A DNA stretch of 64,000 bases from Silene latifolia (GCF_048544455.1 NC_133536.1:167324825-167388824); one strand, 5' to 3'; positions 10,961 through 22,046 are shown, counted from the first letter of the stretch. The notes: generated from the letters alone by a model not told the origin. Numbers and translations: made by a program.

Positions 10961-12025
10961 CCCCTGTTCTGCGGACGTACTAGCTCCTTGATTCGTCTGT
11001 ACTGCATTCGCCTTCCAAGATTGGTTTCTTCCTTCTCCTCGGCCTGCTTCTCTACCTCTGGCATTATGGCCTCTCCCTCTTCCTTGGGCAATGATGTGTG
11101 GTGGTAACCCATTCTTCGACCAACAATCGTCTTCCTCGTGACCCCACTTGTTGCAAAAAGTGCAACGTCCTTCCTGTTCTTCAAAATCGCTGCTGCTTCT
11201 CGTTCGTCCTCCACGATCGCTGGATTGGCCTCCACCACGACCATTAGACGGTCCTCTTCGCGTAGAAAAAGCGGCTCCCTCTTCAACGTTTTCTTCTTTC
11301 GAGCGCATAATTGTTTTGTGCCTTTCTTCTCGGAGCATGATTCCATATACTCGACTCAATGATGGAATAGGTTCCTCCATTAGAAGGTTGGTGCATAATC
11401 CTCCATACATGCCATCATCGAGCCCCATCAAAAACTGACGGACCTTTTCTTCTTCTTTCTCTTTCAATAATTCCTTTCCTGCTCCACAAGTACAATTTGG
11501 AACCCTGCTATAACTGCCCAATTCGTCCCATATCTTTTTTAGCTTGGTGTAATATTCAACTATGGAGAGTTTCCCTTGCTTTAATTCTGTCAATTATGCC
11601 TTGAGTTGGTGAACTCTCGGTGCGTTTCCCGAGGCATACCTCTCTTTCAATTCTGCCCAGATTTCTGCAACCGTTCCTGAGAAAGCTATACTAGCATGTA
11701 GCTTAGGGTCAATCACGTTTTTTAGCCATGTCTTGACCATGGCATTGCACTGGCGCCATGCCACATGCTCCATTATTTCCTCCTTGTCTTCCTCCATAGC
11801 TGGTTCTGTAATCTTGCCATCGAGGAAAGCTGACTTATTCTTTGAGTCAAGCCCTATTCGAACAACATCTGCCCAGTTATCATAATTGTCTCCATTGAAT
11901 ATTGTTTGGGTAATCATAATACCTGGATTGTCAGATGGGTGGAGAAACAACGGTGATGACGGCGGAATCGTCATCGAATTGTTTGCCTTGCCATTGCCTC
12001 CTAATTGATCACCAATCTTTGTCAT
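10925..12025 (-). pseudogene. gag: copia gag with one in-frame stop
   Basis: Starts at ATG 12025 (MTKIGDQLGGNGKANN), 67 bases after the LTR. The N-terminal half carries the plant copia gag signature FNGDNYDNWADVVRIGL and LDGKITEP. A TAA at 11594-11596 interrupts the same frame. Translation would otherwise continue through LTELKQGKLSIVEYYTKLKK, REERHKTIMRS, a Gly/Arg-rich segment and the zinc knuckle CTFCNKWGHEEDDC. The frame closes at 10925, where the protease frame takes over. The knuckle is CX2CX4HX4C, normal for RNA binding. Confidence 0.9.
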
Positions 12026-12079
12026 GTCTGACGGCTTCTTTCTTGTGTGTTTTTTTTTGTTTTATTTTGTGTAACCTAG

Positions 12080-12092
12080 GTTTCTGATACCA
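12080..12092 (-). other. primer-binding site of the copia element
   Basis: Minus strand TGGTATCAGAAACC directly after the 5' LTR terminus TTTCTCA. TGGTATCAGA is complementary to the 3' end of the initiator methionine tRNA, the usual copia primer. Confidence 0.85.
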
Positions 12093-12263
12093 TGAGAAAC
12101 ATTGGGAAAGGTTATTCTTATTCAATAACTCAATTACATCATATGTTTATATACTACCTAATGCCTTGTACAATAAGATATCTCTAGCTAATTTAAGGTA
12201 AGCACTATATTACATAATAGATTAGGAAATAACTACTATATACGATATTAACATATCTTCATA
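12093..12263 (-). repeat. 5' LTR of the copia element
   Basis: Partner of 7426-7596. It is followed at 12264-12268 by GTTTG, the target duplication also seen at 7421-7425. Confidence 0.93.
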
Positions 12264-12327
12264 GTTTGCAATAGAACTTGCGAAGAATTGGTTTTCCAGG
12301 TGTTTCCCGGGCTTTGTGCCAAAAAGT

Positions 12328-12572
12328 TGTTGTAAAGAATAGAACTATTATATTACTGATGTGTAAATTACACGTGTGCATATATGGTATTTATACAAAT
12401 GAGCTAGCAAATTATTATATACAATATTGCCTAAGTTACACGATATTATGACCACAATCATAAGGATTTAATTACAAGAGAATTATTGCATAATTCATCG
12501 GAGTATATACCAAAGTTATGAGATTAGCATATTGTTGATTGATTTTGTGTATCATTTGTTTTATCTTTAACA
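12328..12572 (-). repeat. LTR of the second copia fragment (about 245 bp)
   Basis: Minus strand begins TGTTAAAGATAAAAC just after a purine-containing TTGTGCGGGAA tract and ends TTCTTTACAACA. No second copy is present, so the edges rest on termini and the tract. Confidence 0.65.
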
Positions 12573-13900
12573 TTCCCGCACAAGATGGTCGGGCGTTGGC
12601 GAAATCCAATCTTGGAAATAAGTTCAAAAAACCGGGGCTTGTAACGTGGCTTTGTAAGAGCGTCTTGAAGGTGGCCCGTGCCATTAATGTGCTGAATCCG
12701 AGTAGTACCTCGTTGCACCTGTTCTTTGATAAAATGTAAGGAAAGAGCGAGATGTTTCACGCGTGAGTGAAATACCGGATTTGCGGAGTATTGAGTTGTA
12801 CTTAGGTTGTCGTAGTGAATGGTTGGCGGCGTGGTAATTTTGATACCAAGTTCCATGAGGAGCGATGTGAGCCATAGAACTGCCGAAGTTGTGGTCTCGA
12901 TGGAAGACCTTTAGAGAGCATGCTGTTTTTTGGATGCCCATAATATTGGATTTTGTCTGAGATATACAATGTACCCACTAGTTGAAGCATAATCATTGAG
13001 GTCACCTGCCCAGTCGGCATCACAAAAGGCATAGAAGCAGAGAGAAGATGTTTTTGTGGAGATGAATTCCATAGTGAAGGGTACCATTTAGATATCGAAG
13101 ATGTCGTTTTAGAGAGGACAATGGTCCGTGGTGGGGTGATTGTGAAATTGAGCGTGTTTGTTGACATACAATGTGTGGTCGAGTGAAGGACAAGTATTGT
13201 AGAATACAAATGATGGCGCGGTAGTCAGACTCGCGGACTCGTTGTCAATGAGTTTGTCAGGTTGTTTACTGAGCGGTGGATAGGGAAGCATAGGCGTAGG
13301 GGCTTGGTTGCATTCATGCATTTTAAATTTGTGAAGAAGATCAGACAAGTATTTTGTTTGATTTAAGTGAAGGTCAGTGAGTGTTGGTGTGACTTCGATG
13401 CCTAGAAAATAAGATAATGAGCTGAGCTCTAGCTTTAAGAAAGAATTTGTTTGAGATGGTTCAAATAAATTGGGTAATTAAACCCGTATTTGGACCGGTG
13501 ACTATGATGTCATTGACATAGACAAAAACATAGAGTTTGACGGAGTTTTTTTAGAATATGAACAAAGATGGGTCAGATAAGGAGTTATTGTGAAATCCGT
13601 AGGTGATGAGAAAGGTATGGAGTTCAGTGTACCATGCTTTTGGGGCTTGTTTCAAGCCGTAAATAGCCTTTATGAGGTGGCAAATATGGTCAGGTTTTTC
13701 TGGGTCAATGAAACCAGGTGGTTGATCCATATAAAGACAGTGTCAATGGGTCGTCCTTGAAGAAACGCATTCTTAAATCTGAAACCGGGTGGTTGATTCA
13801 TAAAATGAGATTTAGGGATGCACGTGAGCGAAGTGATGAAACAAAAAACGGTAGTCTTTGGCTTCCATTCGTTAAGAAAGCAGTATAATGAGGAAAATAT
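12573..13900 (-). pseudogene. RT and RNase H remnants of the second copia
   Basis: Fragments in shifting frames. YVNDIIVTG (about 13490-13530) corresponds to the RT active site, with Asn in place of the first Asp. SDLLHKFKMHECNQAPTPM is near 13290-13350. HYDNLSTTQYSANPVFHSRVKH through LQDALTKP near 12620-12790 represents the RNase H end. At least three frame changes separate these pieces, so no protein is expected. Confidence 0.75.
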
Positions 13901-14429
13901 GAAATACTTAAATTAAATGAACGACTACGAATTTTGAGAGTGGCGTTGGACGGGTGGCCGAGACAGTGGTGTCAAGAGTTGGAGGGAGAAGCGGTGGCTG
14001 TGTAGGCTTGTGGAAGTAGAGCACACCACTCATAGGTGCCGTCATGAAAGCTAGCTTGTAGAAGGTCCAATCCCGTCAATATTTCCTTGAAATAAAATGA
14101 AAATGATGAGAATAAGGTAGTTGCGTTATTATCTCGACAAAACTGTGAGAAGGATAAAAGCTTGCGAGAAATAAATGGTACAAGTAAAACAATATTAAAA
14201 ACGAGAGTTGAGTTTGAGATGGAGAAAGAACCAAGATGTGTAATGGTAAAGAGGATCCATCATCAATGACAAGGTCTTCGGCCATCGTATGGTGAGTGAT
14301 GGGATAGTGTGCTTAGATCGTAGATGATGTGGTGAGAAGCACCATTGTCGATGAGTTAGAAGGAGAGCATATAAACGGACATGGTGGCAATGTGTGCATA
14401 TGGCCGATTGGTTTTGCTGTGTGAGGGTG

Positions 14430-15190
14430 GTGGAAGGGGACATAATATTCGGGTATAGACGTCGGAAATCAGGGCAATGACTAGTGACGTGACCCTTTTT
14501 ATGACAGAAATGACATTTGCCTTTGAAAGGTAAGGGTTAGTTGGGTTGGGTGGGGGTGGGGGTGGGGAGAAGGCCATGGCTAGTGTATTGAGCTGGTGGG
14601 TTGCTTCAATTTTTCAAATAGTGTCGAGGGGGTTGGAGAGTGTTCAGGTCGAGTGGCGGCGGCATAGGAAGAGGGTGGAAAAGGTGTTGCACCGGGTTCA
14701 TCTTTTTACGGTTAACTCATGTTGAATGAGTTTCTCGTGAAAAGCATCGAATGATATTGGGGTGTCTCGAGCACGAACTACATCAATGATGGGTTTGTAG
14801 AAGGTTTGGTTGAGGTAGTTAATTATTTTGGAGGTAATGTCCTCAGCATCTTTGGATTTGCCGAGTTGAGCGAGTTGATCCGTACATGATTGATAGCATG
14901 TAGTCAGATATGGTTTTGTCACCTTGGACAATGTTGTTAAGACAGTCCTTTATTTGGAGTATGTGGCCACGTGATGGGTTTCTATATGTGGTTGCGAGTG
15001 TGGTCCAAGCATCATGAGATGTGATAGCACCTAGGATGATGGGAGCAACCGTGTCATCAATAGTGCTAGTAAGAGCATCGAGTATGAGTTTGTCTTAACG
15101 AAACCAAGTACATACTGTATGTCTCATTTGGGACAGGTGTGGGTTTTTCATTGGGTTTGGCGTCAGAGGGGCAAGTGTGACGGTTTGAGG
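14430..15190 (-). pseudogene. gag remnant of the second copia
   Basis: A 77-codon stretch (14698-14931) reads IINYLNQTFYKPIIDVVRAR and TPISFDAFHEKLIQHEL, a gag capsid-like segment. Further on, near 14450-14530, a knuckle CHFCHKKGHVTSHC (CX2CX4HX4C) is legible. Frames are broken between them. The upstream part ends where element A's LTR begins at 15192. Confidence 0.75.
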
Positions 15191-15191
15191 C

Positions 15192-16658
15192 TGATACGTG
15201 CATTTTGTATAGTCTTTTTAGCCTATTTTAGCACGTATTTCTATGTACTTTTGTACTGTTTATATTGCTTTTTGCCCCCGAATTGGCTACTTTGGTTCTC
15301 CTTGACTATTTTGCAAGAATGAACGTAAAAGTAGTAGAATCGTACCATTTTTTGTCCTTTTTGCACGCATTTTGAGGAGACGGGACTATTCAGAGTGAGA
15401 TCTTGCATTGGGATGCGTGAAGGAACGGTCGACGGAGCAATCGGTCACGAGTTTGAGCTGTTTTGGAGGAAGAATACTCGATCGAGCTGTTTTAATGGTC
15501 GATCGAATGGTTTTTATGGCTGGAATTGGTCGATCGAGTAATATTTTACTCGATCAAGAAGTGCTGGAATTAGAGGTTACTCGATCGAGTAACAATTCTA
15601 CTCGATCGAGAAGATTATTTGGAGAATTGCTCGATCGAGTTGTTTCAGACTACTCGATCGAGTGGTTTTGGCTTTCATGGGCTTTAATTAGTCCGTGAAC
15701 TAGTTTTTCGCTAGTGGACTTAGTAATTTTCTATTTAAACGCTTTGTAACTAGGTCATTAGCATTCAGTTTTTATCTATTATTCATCTTTCACTCTTAAG
15801 AGTGCGTTACTTTCTCTTCTCCACTGTAACTTTTGCTTTCGGATTTTCTCGCTCGGATTTGTTTGTTCTTTACGCCGGATTTTTGCGATTGTAATCCCTT
15901 TCTCCCTTTTAATATTAATCCTTCTTTTATTCATCTTAATTGTTTGTTTTGCTTCATTTAATTTTTTGCCCTAATTACCTTTTATGCATTTTTATTATTG
16001 TCCCATTATGTTTAATGTTGGTTTATTCATCTTTATTAGTTTTGACAATATTAATAGCATGAGTAGCTAATCTGTTTCATGTTAGGATTAGGGAATCTAC
16101 GGTAGAAATGTGACGATGTAGTAAATAGGTTAGATTAATTATTTGTGAGACTCTGTCCCCATAGCAATATAACTGTATTTACCGACTTACTTGAGTGCAC
16201 GCTTTTGAGTCACCTTTTTAATCTGGTTAAATTTAATCTTGGATCAGAAGATTGGACTAAATAGACCTGCTATGAACAGTAGACTACCTTGACGAGGACG
16301 GAAGTTAAGTTAGTGGAATTCTAGGATAGAAAGTGTACCGGAAGGACCTTTCCATATCCGTCTCACAGTAATTTGTCTAAGTTGTTTACAGTTGAGTCAT
16401 TGGACTACCGTAGTGAACCGAAATCCTGACATGTCCCTTCTCTATTGATAGTTTATTTCTATTTTCTGCCGTAATTGCTCTTGCCTTAAAGCTTTTAGTT
16501 TAGAAAATTAAATTACAACCCCCCCCCCCCCCCTCATTTGTGACCAAATAGACGGAATCTTACAGATATCTTACCTCCCTGAGGAGATCGACCTGACTTC
16601 CCTAGCTATATAGTTAGTTTAGTTAGTTATTTTTGATAGGTATACGACAGCCCTGTCA
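15192..16658 (+). repeat. 5' LTR of element A (1467 bp) with a CTCGATCGAG array
   Basis: Begins TGATACGTGCATTTTG and ends CAGCCCTGTCA, followed by the primer site. Between 15475 and 15665 are about eight copies or variants of the palindrome CTCGATCGAG. A TATA-like TATTTAAA follows at 15732-15739, so the array lies in probable U3. A 15-18 base C run is at about 16519. Confidence 0.8.
15475..15665 (+). repeat. palindromic CTCGATCGAG array in the element A LTR
   Basis: Clear copies include actcgatcgagc, ggtcgatcgagt, ttactcgatcgagtaa, ctactcgatcgagaag, tgctcgatcgagttg and actcgatcgagtgg, separated by 10-25 unrelated bases. Confidence 0.9.
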
Positions 16659-16681
16659 AATTTTTGCGCCGTTGCCGGGGA
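16659..16681 (+). other. primer-binding site of element A
   Basis: AATTTTTGCGCCGTTGCCGGGG directly after the LTR end CCTGTCA. A similar GGCGCCGTTGCCGGG is next to element B's LTR, supporting that A and B belong to one lineage. Confidence 0.75.
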
Positions 16682-16781
16682 GGCAATTGCCCTATCTCTT
16701 TTCTGTTCCGTTTCTTTCATCTGTCTCAGGGAATTTTTATTCCTTGAGGCAGTTCTTATTTATTTCCTTTCAGTGTTGTGT

Positions 16782-19700
16782 ATGCCCAGGTCACATAGGT
16801 TGGAGTTAGTTTCAGCTGATTCTGAGCCAGAGAGACTGTTCAGGCATAGAATCTGTCTGCAAAGAGAATCACTGATGTGAACATTATTTGCACACATTTA
16901 GTCCCCTAATTGAGCCTATTTTGCATACTATTATAACATTCCATGGCCATTTTATCCGTCAAAACCCTCCTATTTGCTTTCCTAGTGCATTTCGTATGTT
17001 TTGTAGGAAAGAAGATAATTAGGCGGAAATTCCCGTCTTTCGTGCATATTTGGAAGCTTATTGACGATATTTGATGGACTAGTACGAAGAGGAAGCAAGA
17101 ACTAAAGACTAAGCCTACAAGAATAAAAAGAAAGTGAAGAAAAAGATTTTGAAGCAGAACCCGAGCGGCCAAACAGGCAAGTCGCCCGTCCAGACTGACA
17201 ATCCGAGCGTCCGAGCAACAAAGACGCTCAGATTCCTCCACTAAAATCCGAGCGGATTTGCAGAAAGACGCCCGTGAACCCCCCTCAAGAATCTGAGCGT
17301 CTTCTCTTCCTGGACGGACGGACCGCAACGTTTTCAGCCGAGATGCTCATCCCTCCAAAAAGACTAGCATTTTCCTGCTTTAAACTCAAAATGTATTTAC
17401 TAATTTAGCCTTAGTTAACCTAATGAAGCTCTACTATATATACCCCATTTGTAAATAATCATGGTATGGAGTTTTAGATTAGGCTAAGCCTCCAAATTAG
17501 AAATTCCTTTTAGATTCAATTAGGAGTAGATTATAATAGATTACTCTTTAATCTTTCCACAAATCTCACATTAATCTCTCGTTAATTATTGTTCAAGTTT
17601 GTTACTTTTGGGTAATCGAAGATTATTGGGTTATTATTGGAGAATTGACAACCCTCCATCAATCAATCAAGTTTCTTCTTTTATTCTTTGCATTATTAAT
17701 TTGGAATCTCCATAGGTATAATTCTCTTAATCTTTGTTTTAATTATTGTTAATCTTTCTTACTTGTTCATCATGTTTTACCTTGTTAATATGATTCACAA
17801 CCTTGTTAGCATGTTAAACTTTATAATGAGCGAGTAGTCTCTTAGTTACGATTAGTGGGTAATTAAGGGAAAACAAGCATGGGATTGATTAATGCTTAAT
17901 CTAATGTGTTTTCATAATTAAATTGCTTGCTTGTTGTGATGTGAACTTTATGCACATGTTATGTTTGATGAAATGCTAAGCCTATGAATCCTTGCATTTA
18001 CAACCATCTCTTATCTACTCAACTTGACTTGTAAGATATAAACCAACTCGAGTCTTGTTAGACCATGCATAGAAGTTGAATAGGAGGAAAGTAAGTCGAC
18101 TTGTAGGTGTTGTACAATCTAATCGATTCGGCTCCGGACCCAACTCTTCCTATGAACCGTAAGACATAAACCAACTCGGTTCCTCCACAACATTAATTGC
18201 TTGCAACTTTGTAAACATGTTTGTATGATCAACACCATGAATCCCTTATGACCCCATGACATCCTAGCACTTTTAGTCATTTGTTTACATCTTTCATTTC
18301 ATTGCTTGTTATACTTTATTGCTTGCATTAGTCTAGAATACAACTACAAACCCAAACAAATTGTGACACTAGCATAAATTGAGATAGATAGACTTAGAAC
18401 CCAAAGCACACCGTCCCATGGATCGACCTCGACTTACCGCTAACTAGTTGTATGTTGAGTATTATAAATGTGTTTTGATTGGGTGTACAACGACACGCCC
18501 ACGCTAATCACGAAAGGAATACTTGAGTACATTCAAACCAGAGCTTCAACATTTCCTATTTACAGAAAACCCGTCTTTTGAAGAAGATATTTTCACTTCT
18601 GTAAACCAACCAGTAAAGATGCCGAACATTGCCAGTCATTCGGAGCCTAAACCATCGTCTATTCCAAAAGGTTTCAATCTCCAGACTGAGGATGTGAATA
18701 CTTTTGACATCCGTCCTTCCTATATCAATCTGGTGGAGAGAAACCTCTTTAGAGGTGTGGCAGGTGAAGACCCGAGGAAGCATATGGAGGTCTTTACGGA
18801 CTACTATTCTACTATCCTCGCCACAAAGGGGGTAACTCAAGACAAGATTAAGGAGGTGCTGTTTCCTTTTTCTTTGACTGACTCAGCTAGGGAGTGGCTG
18901 ACTGATTTGGACCGCACGGCCGCGGGGGTTACAAACTGGGAGACCCTTGCTCTTTCTTTTTATAAGAGATATTTCCCTCCGCAGCGTACTAATCAGCTGA
19001 GGGCCAAGATCACCAGTTTCAAACAGGCACCGGATAAAACTTTCTATGAAGCTTGGTGCCGTTTCAAGAGGTTGGTGAGATCTCTTCCTCACCATGGTTT
19101 TGACGCGTGGTTTCTGTCCAATCAGTTCTACAATGGGCTATACGATGATCATAGAGCCATACTTGATGCTTCATCCAACAGAAGATTTCAAAAGAATACC
19201 GATGATGATAAGGGATGGGCTATTATTGAAGAGATGGCGACCCACTGTGCTGAGTATGGGAACCCGAGGGATGGTATTAGAATGTTCCATGCAGTCGATA
19301 AGCAAGTTGTGGCTCAGCTGGAAGCCATGAATGCTAGGTTTGATAAGTTGGAGCTGCATTCTGCTAGGGAGCCTCAGACGGTTCATTTGCTTATTAGAGG
19401 AGAAACCGTCACATGTGAGAGGTGTGGGAGCAACGACGGTCACACTACTGTTGACTGTCTTACAGAGAAGGAACAGGTCCTTCCTTTTCAACAATACAGG
19501 CAAAGAGGGGGTTCCTATTATAATAACCAAGTGGCAGTCCATCCCAATTTGAGGTGGACAAGTCAAAATGTGCTCAATCCTACCCCTCCACCGCAGCAGC
19601 AGCAGCCGTATGTCCCTCCGCACAAGGCTCAACAAGGCTTTCAAAAGCCTCCTACCTTTCCTACACCCAATCACGGTGCATCATCCTCAGGTGGGGTGAG

Positions 19701-19884
19701 TGAGCTAGCTGAATTAAAAACGATGTTGCAGTCTTTGACCAAGCAGTGGCAGCTTAGTGACCAACAAAAAGAAGCTTCTATTAAGTCACTTGAAACCCAA
19801 GTTGCCCAATTAGCCGCGAATCAATCCACGAGGAAGCAGGGTCATTTACCTCACAAGCTGATAAAAATCCATATAAAACGGTAA
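16782..19884 (+). pseudogene. gag: gag of element A, split by a solo LTR
   Basis: The start is ATG 16782 (MPRSHRLELVSADSEPE...). After about 30 codons the gene is interrupted by the LTR at 16873-18506. Coding resumes at 18512 (STFKPELQHFLF). Omitting the insert and one copy of its duplication leaves both parts in one frame. Later features: capsid-like NLVERNLFRGVAGEDPRKH, FPFSLTDSAREWL and YKRYFPPQRTNQLRAK; a knuckle CERCGSNDGHTTVDC (about 19412-19460); a Gln/Pro-rich segment. A one-base frameshift near 19850 ends this frame at 19884, and the linker continues in another frame. Confidence 0.85.
16873..18506 (+). mobile_element. solo LTR (about 1.63 kb) of an Athila-type element inside gag
   Basis: It begins TGATGTGAACATTATTTG and ends ACGCCCACGCTA. 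AATCAC stands immediately before it (16867-16872) and ATCAC immediately after (18507-18511), a five-base target duplication. Long segments match the element B LTR read on the minus strand, for example gtcgacttgtaggtgttgta. There is no internal region or partner LTR, so it is a solo LTR left by recombination between LTRs. A TATA-like tatatataccc is at 17435-17445, preceded by an array of gacgcccg/atccgagcg words (17155-17345). Confidence 0.88.
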
Positions 19885-19895
19885 ATTTAATTAAT

Positions 19896-21377
19896 TTGAG
19901 GAGCGGTCGTTCATATGAGGGACCGGATTTGCTGAAATCAGACCTGAGGAAGGTGATTGCTACTGATGAACAATGTTCTATTGAAGAAAAAGAGCTGGCG
20001 ATAAAGAAAGTACTCGATCGACTAATTTCTGGAGGTCGATCGAGTAAAAATGATGAAGAAAGGACTCGATCGAGTGAAATTTCTACTCGATCGAGTGAAC
20101 AGGAAAAAGAAGTGCTCGATCAAGTAAATCAAACTACTCGATCGAGTGATTTTGTTGAAGATTCTACTCGATCGAATGGTATTTTTGGTCGATCGAGTAA
20201 TGCTGATAAAGAACCACTCGACCGAGAGCCTGATAGTGCTCGATCGAGTGAAACATCGCCTGAAAGACCTCGTTCGAGAGGAAAGAAGCGTTCGAAGGAT
20301 TTAGAGCTTGATCCGGCTGACACGTTGGAAGAGAAGAACAAGGGACTCGAGATACCCATCACAGTGCCCTTCCCGAGGCGTTTGCAGAGTACTAAGGCTA
20401 ATCAACAATTCGGGAAATTCGCCGAACTCCTGAAAAGCTTACAAGTCACTGTGACATTCGCCGAACTGCTGACAGAGGTACCCTCTTACCTTAAATTTAT
20501 GAAAGAAATTTTATCATGTAAGAGGCACATTAATGATCATGAGACGGTAGCTTTCACCGAGGTAGGGACGGCCCTAGTTCAGAATAAGTTACCTCCCAAA
20601 CAGTCAGACCCGGGTAGTTTTTCGATTCCGTGACATATTGGTACCCACTTGATTGATAATGCGCTATGCGATCTAGGCGCTAGCGTGGATGTCTTACCGC
20701 TATCTCTGGCTAAGAGACTTGGTTTGACAAAGTTTAATTGCACAAATATGACTGTTCAGATGGCCGACCGTAGCATATCACGGCCACTAGGTGTCATAGA
20801 AGACATACATGTTAAGATCGGGAGGTTCTTTATTCCCGTTGATTTCGTTGTACTCGACATCCCCGAAGATACCCATACCCCTATTTTTTTAGGGAGGCCA
20901 TTTTTATTCACTGCCCGTGCAGTGATAGACGTCGGGGGCAAGACATTGACTTTCCAGGTTGGGGAGGAGGAATTGATATTCCATCAGTCTAAGTCCCGAA
21001 GGGCTCCCATGCAAGTTCAGCCTTGCAATGCCCTCTCTTCTATTGACCCTCCTATTGACACTCCAAATGAAAATTTGGAATATTGCGCTGCTATTGTGAC
21101 CCCTCCGCCTCAGGATGAGAGCAAAAAGGAGGAAAGTTCGTCTGTTTTCCTTGCTGCAGGTACAGATGAAATTAAAGCAGGAGCTGTCAATGGTTATTAT
21201 GCAATCAATGTCAGTCAAAGTGGGAGCAATGATGTTAAAGCTGGTGAGAACGGAGTAAGGACGAGAAGAGTTCGCGCGTATGTGGACGTCAACTATTATC
21301 CTCCTAATGATTCAAGTTCAAGCTCATGGAAACTGAAGAGGACGATTAATGTTGCTGAGATGACGTCCTCTAGTTAG
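19896..21377 (+). pseudogene. element A gag-protease linker and aspartic protease, one in-frame stop
   Basis: The first part (19896-20633) starts LRSGRSYEGPDLL. It then passes through a Ser/Arg/Glu linker encoded by about ten CTCGATCGAG-type palindromes (TRSSE, GRSSN, LDRL), followed by PFPRRLQSTKANQQFGKF and DPGSFSIP. A TGA at 20631-20633 interrupts. The same frame continues with the protease: ALCDLGASVDVLPLSLAKR (catalytic D of DLGAS near 20670), MADRSISRPLGVIEDIHVKIG and TPIFLGRPFL. The C-terminus to 21377 is Ser-rich and unrecognised. No RT follows. Confidence 0.85.
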
Positions 21378-21430
21378 GAAAACAAGGGAAAAGTAGAGTT
21401 CAACAGTATTCAAGACAGAGAAAAGTGATA

Positions 21431-22015
21431 TATGAAGTGATCCTAAAACCTAATTACCGCTCTCTTATTTATAGGAGAGATATTTTTTATTCGACCTAAA
21501 ACACAATATTAAGACAAAAGCCCACGTCCAACAGATAATCACTCGATCGAGCAGATTAGAAACACTTGATCGAGCAAATTCCAGTAAAAACCTCTCGATC
21601 GAGGTACAGAAGTACTCGATCGAGGAACACCAATTTAGCACATTTCGATCGAAGATAAGAAGAATTCGATCGAGACTTCTCAATAACCAAACAGATCAAT
21701 CGAATGGATTGGGTCAGCAAAAGTCTTTGATCGATCATCTTCCACTTAGCCAGCAACAATTGATCGTTGAATTGCTTCAAGACGACTTCACGCATCCCAA
21801 AGCAGCAGTATTTCTACTCCAAATCAACTCATCCTCTAAATTCAAGCTAGAAGGACAGTAAAAGGCTCGATTCAGCTACTTTCTGGTCCATTCCTGTGAT
21901 TAAAGCAAAACAAACCAAAGTAGAATATTCGGGGCATTTCGTAGCATAGAACTACGAGAACCGCATACAAATACGTGCACAAGAGACTTAAAAAGACTAT
22001 ATAAAATGCTCGTAT
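21431..22015 (-). repeat. inverted LTR fragment related to the element A LTR
   Basis: On the minus strand from 22015 the sequence reads TATACGAGCATTTTATATAGTC. It then matches the element A LTR through GGGATGCGTGAAG and several CTCGATCGAG-type palindromes (21540-21680). It breaks off near 21431. It is too diverged to be a recent copy of the 15192 LTR. It could be the 3' LTR of a related element, inverted relative to A. Confidence 0.7.
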
Positions 22016-22046
22016 AAATGGTCCAGACTTTTCCGGAGAGATAGAT

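Larger units (their letters stand above)
7426..12263 (-). mobile_element. complete Ty1/copia retrotransposon (4.84 kb), mutated
   Basis: Two 171-bp LTRs (7426-7596 and 12093-12263) differ at four positions by eye, about 2.3%. The same five bases, GTTTG, flank the element at 7421-7425 and 12264-12268. Order on the minus strand is LTR, TGGTATCAGA primer site, gag, protease, integrase, RT, RNase H, polypurine tract, LTR, which is the copia order. In sense orientation the LTR starts TATGAAG and ends TTTCTCA, so termini are TA...CA rather than TG...CA. Coding is interrupted by a gag stop, frameshifts and a decayed integrase-RT linker. Confidence 0.93.
12328..15191 (-). mobile_element. second, decayed Ty1/copia fragment with 3' LTR
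   Basis: In minus order one reads gag (15190 to about 14440), an internally reduced pol with only RT and RNase H recognised (about 13900 to 12573), and an LTR (12572 to 12328). Protease and integrase are not found, so several kilobases of pol are deleted or decayed past recognition. The 5' end is cut off at 15192, where gypsy element A begins. Confidence 0.75.
15192..21400 (+). mobile_element. Athila-like gypsy element A (plus), 3' half missing
   Basis: The sequence runs LTR (15192-16658), a primer site with GCGCCGTTGCCGGGGA, gag split by a solo LTR, a Ser/Arg linker and a protease, ending at 21377. RT, RNase H, integrase and a direct 3' LTR are absent. The next recognisable sequence is a related LTR piece in inverted orientation. 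The element entered the second copia's gag. The Athila assignment is inferred from the gag and protease style and the primer site. Confidence 0.8.

Noticed and set aside
7604..12025. Intact autonomous copia element
   Set aside because: LTRs and catalytic motifs are good, but a gag stop at 11594, a frameshift near 9655 and the broken linker 9089-9651 exclude an intact polyprotein.
15475..15665. Possible CRISPR-like array (short palindromic units with unique spacers)
   Set aside because: Units are 10-12 bases with irregular spacers, lie in a plant LTR and are partly translated elsewhere; no cas genes and a eukaryotic setting.
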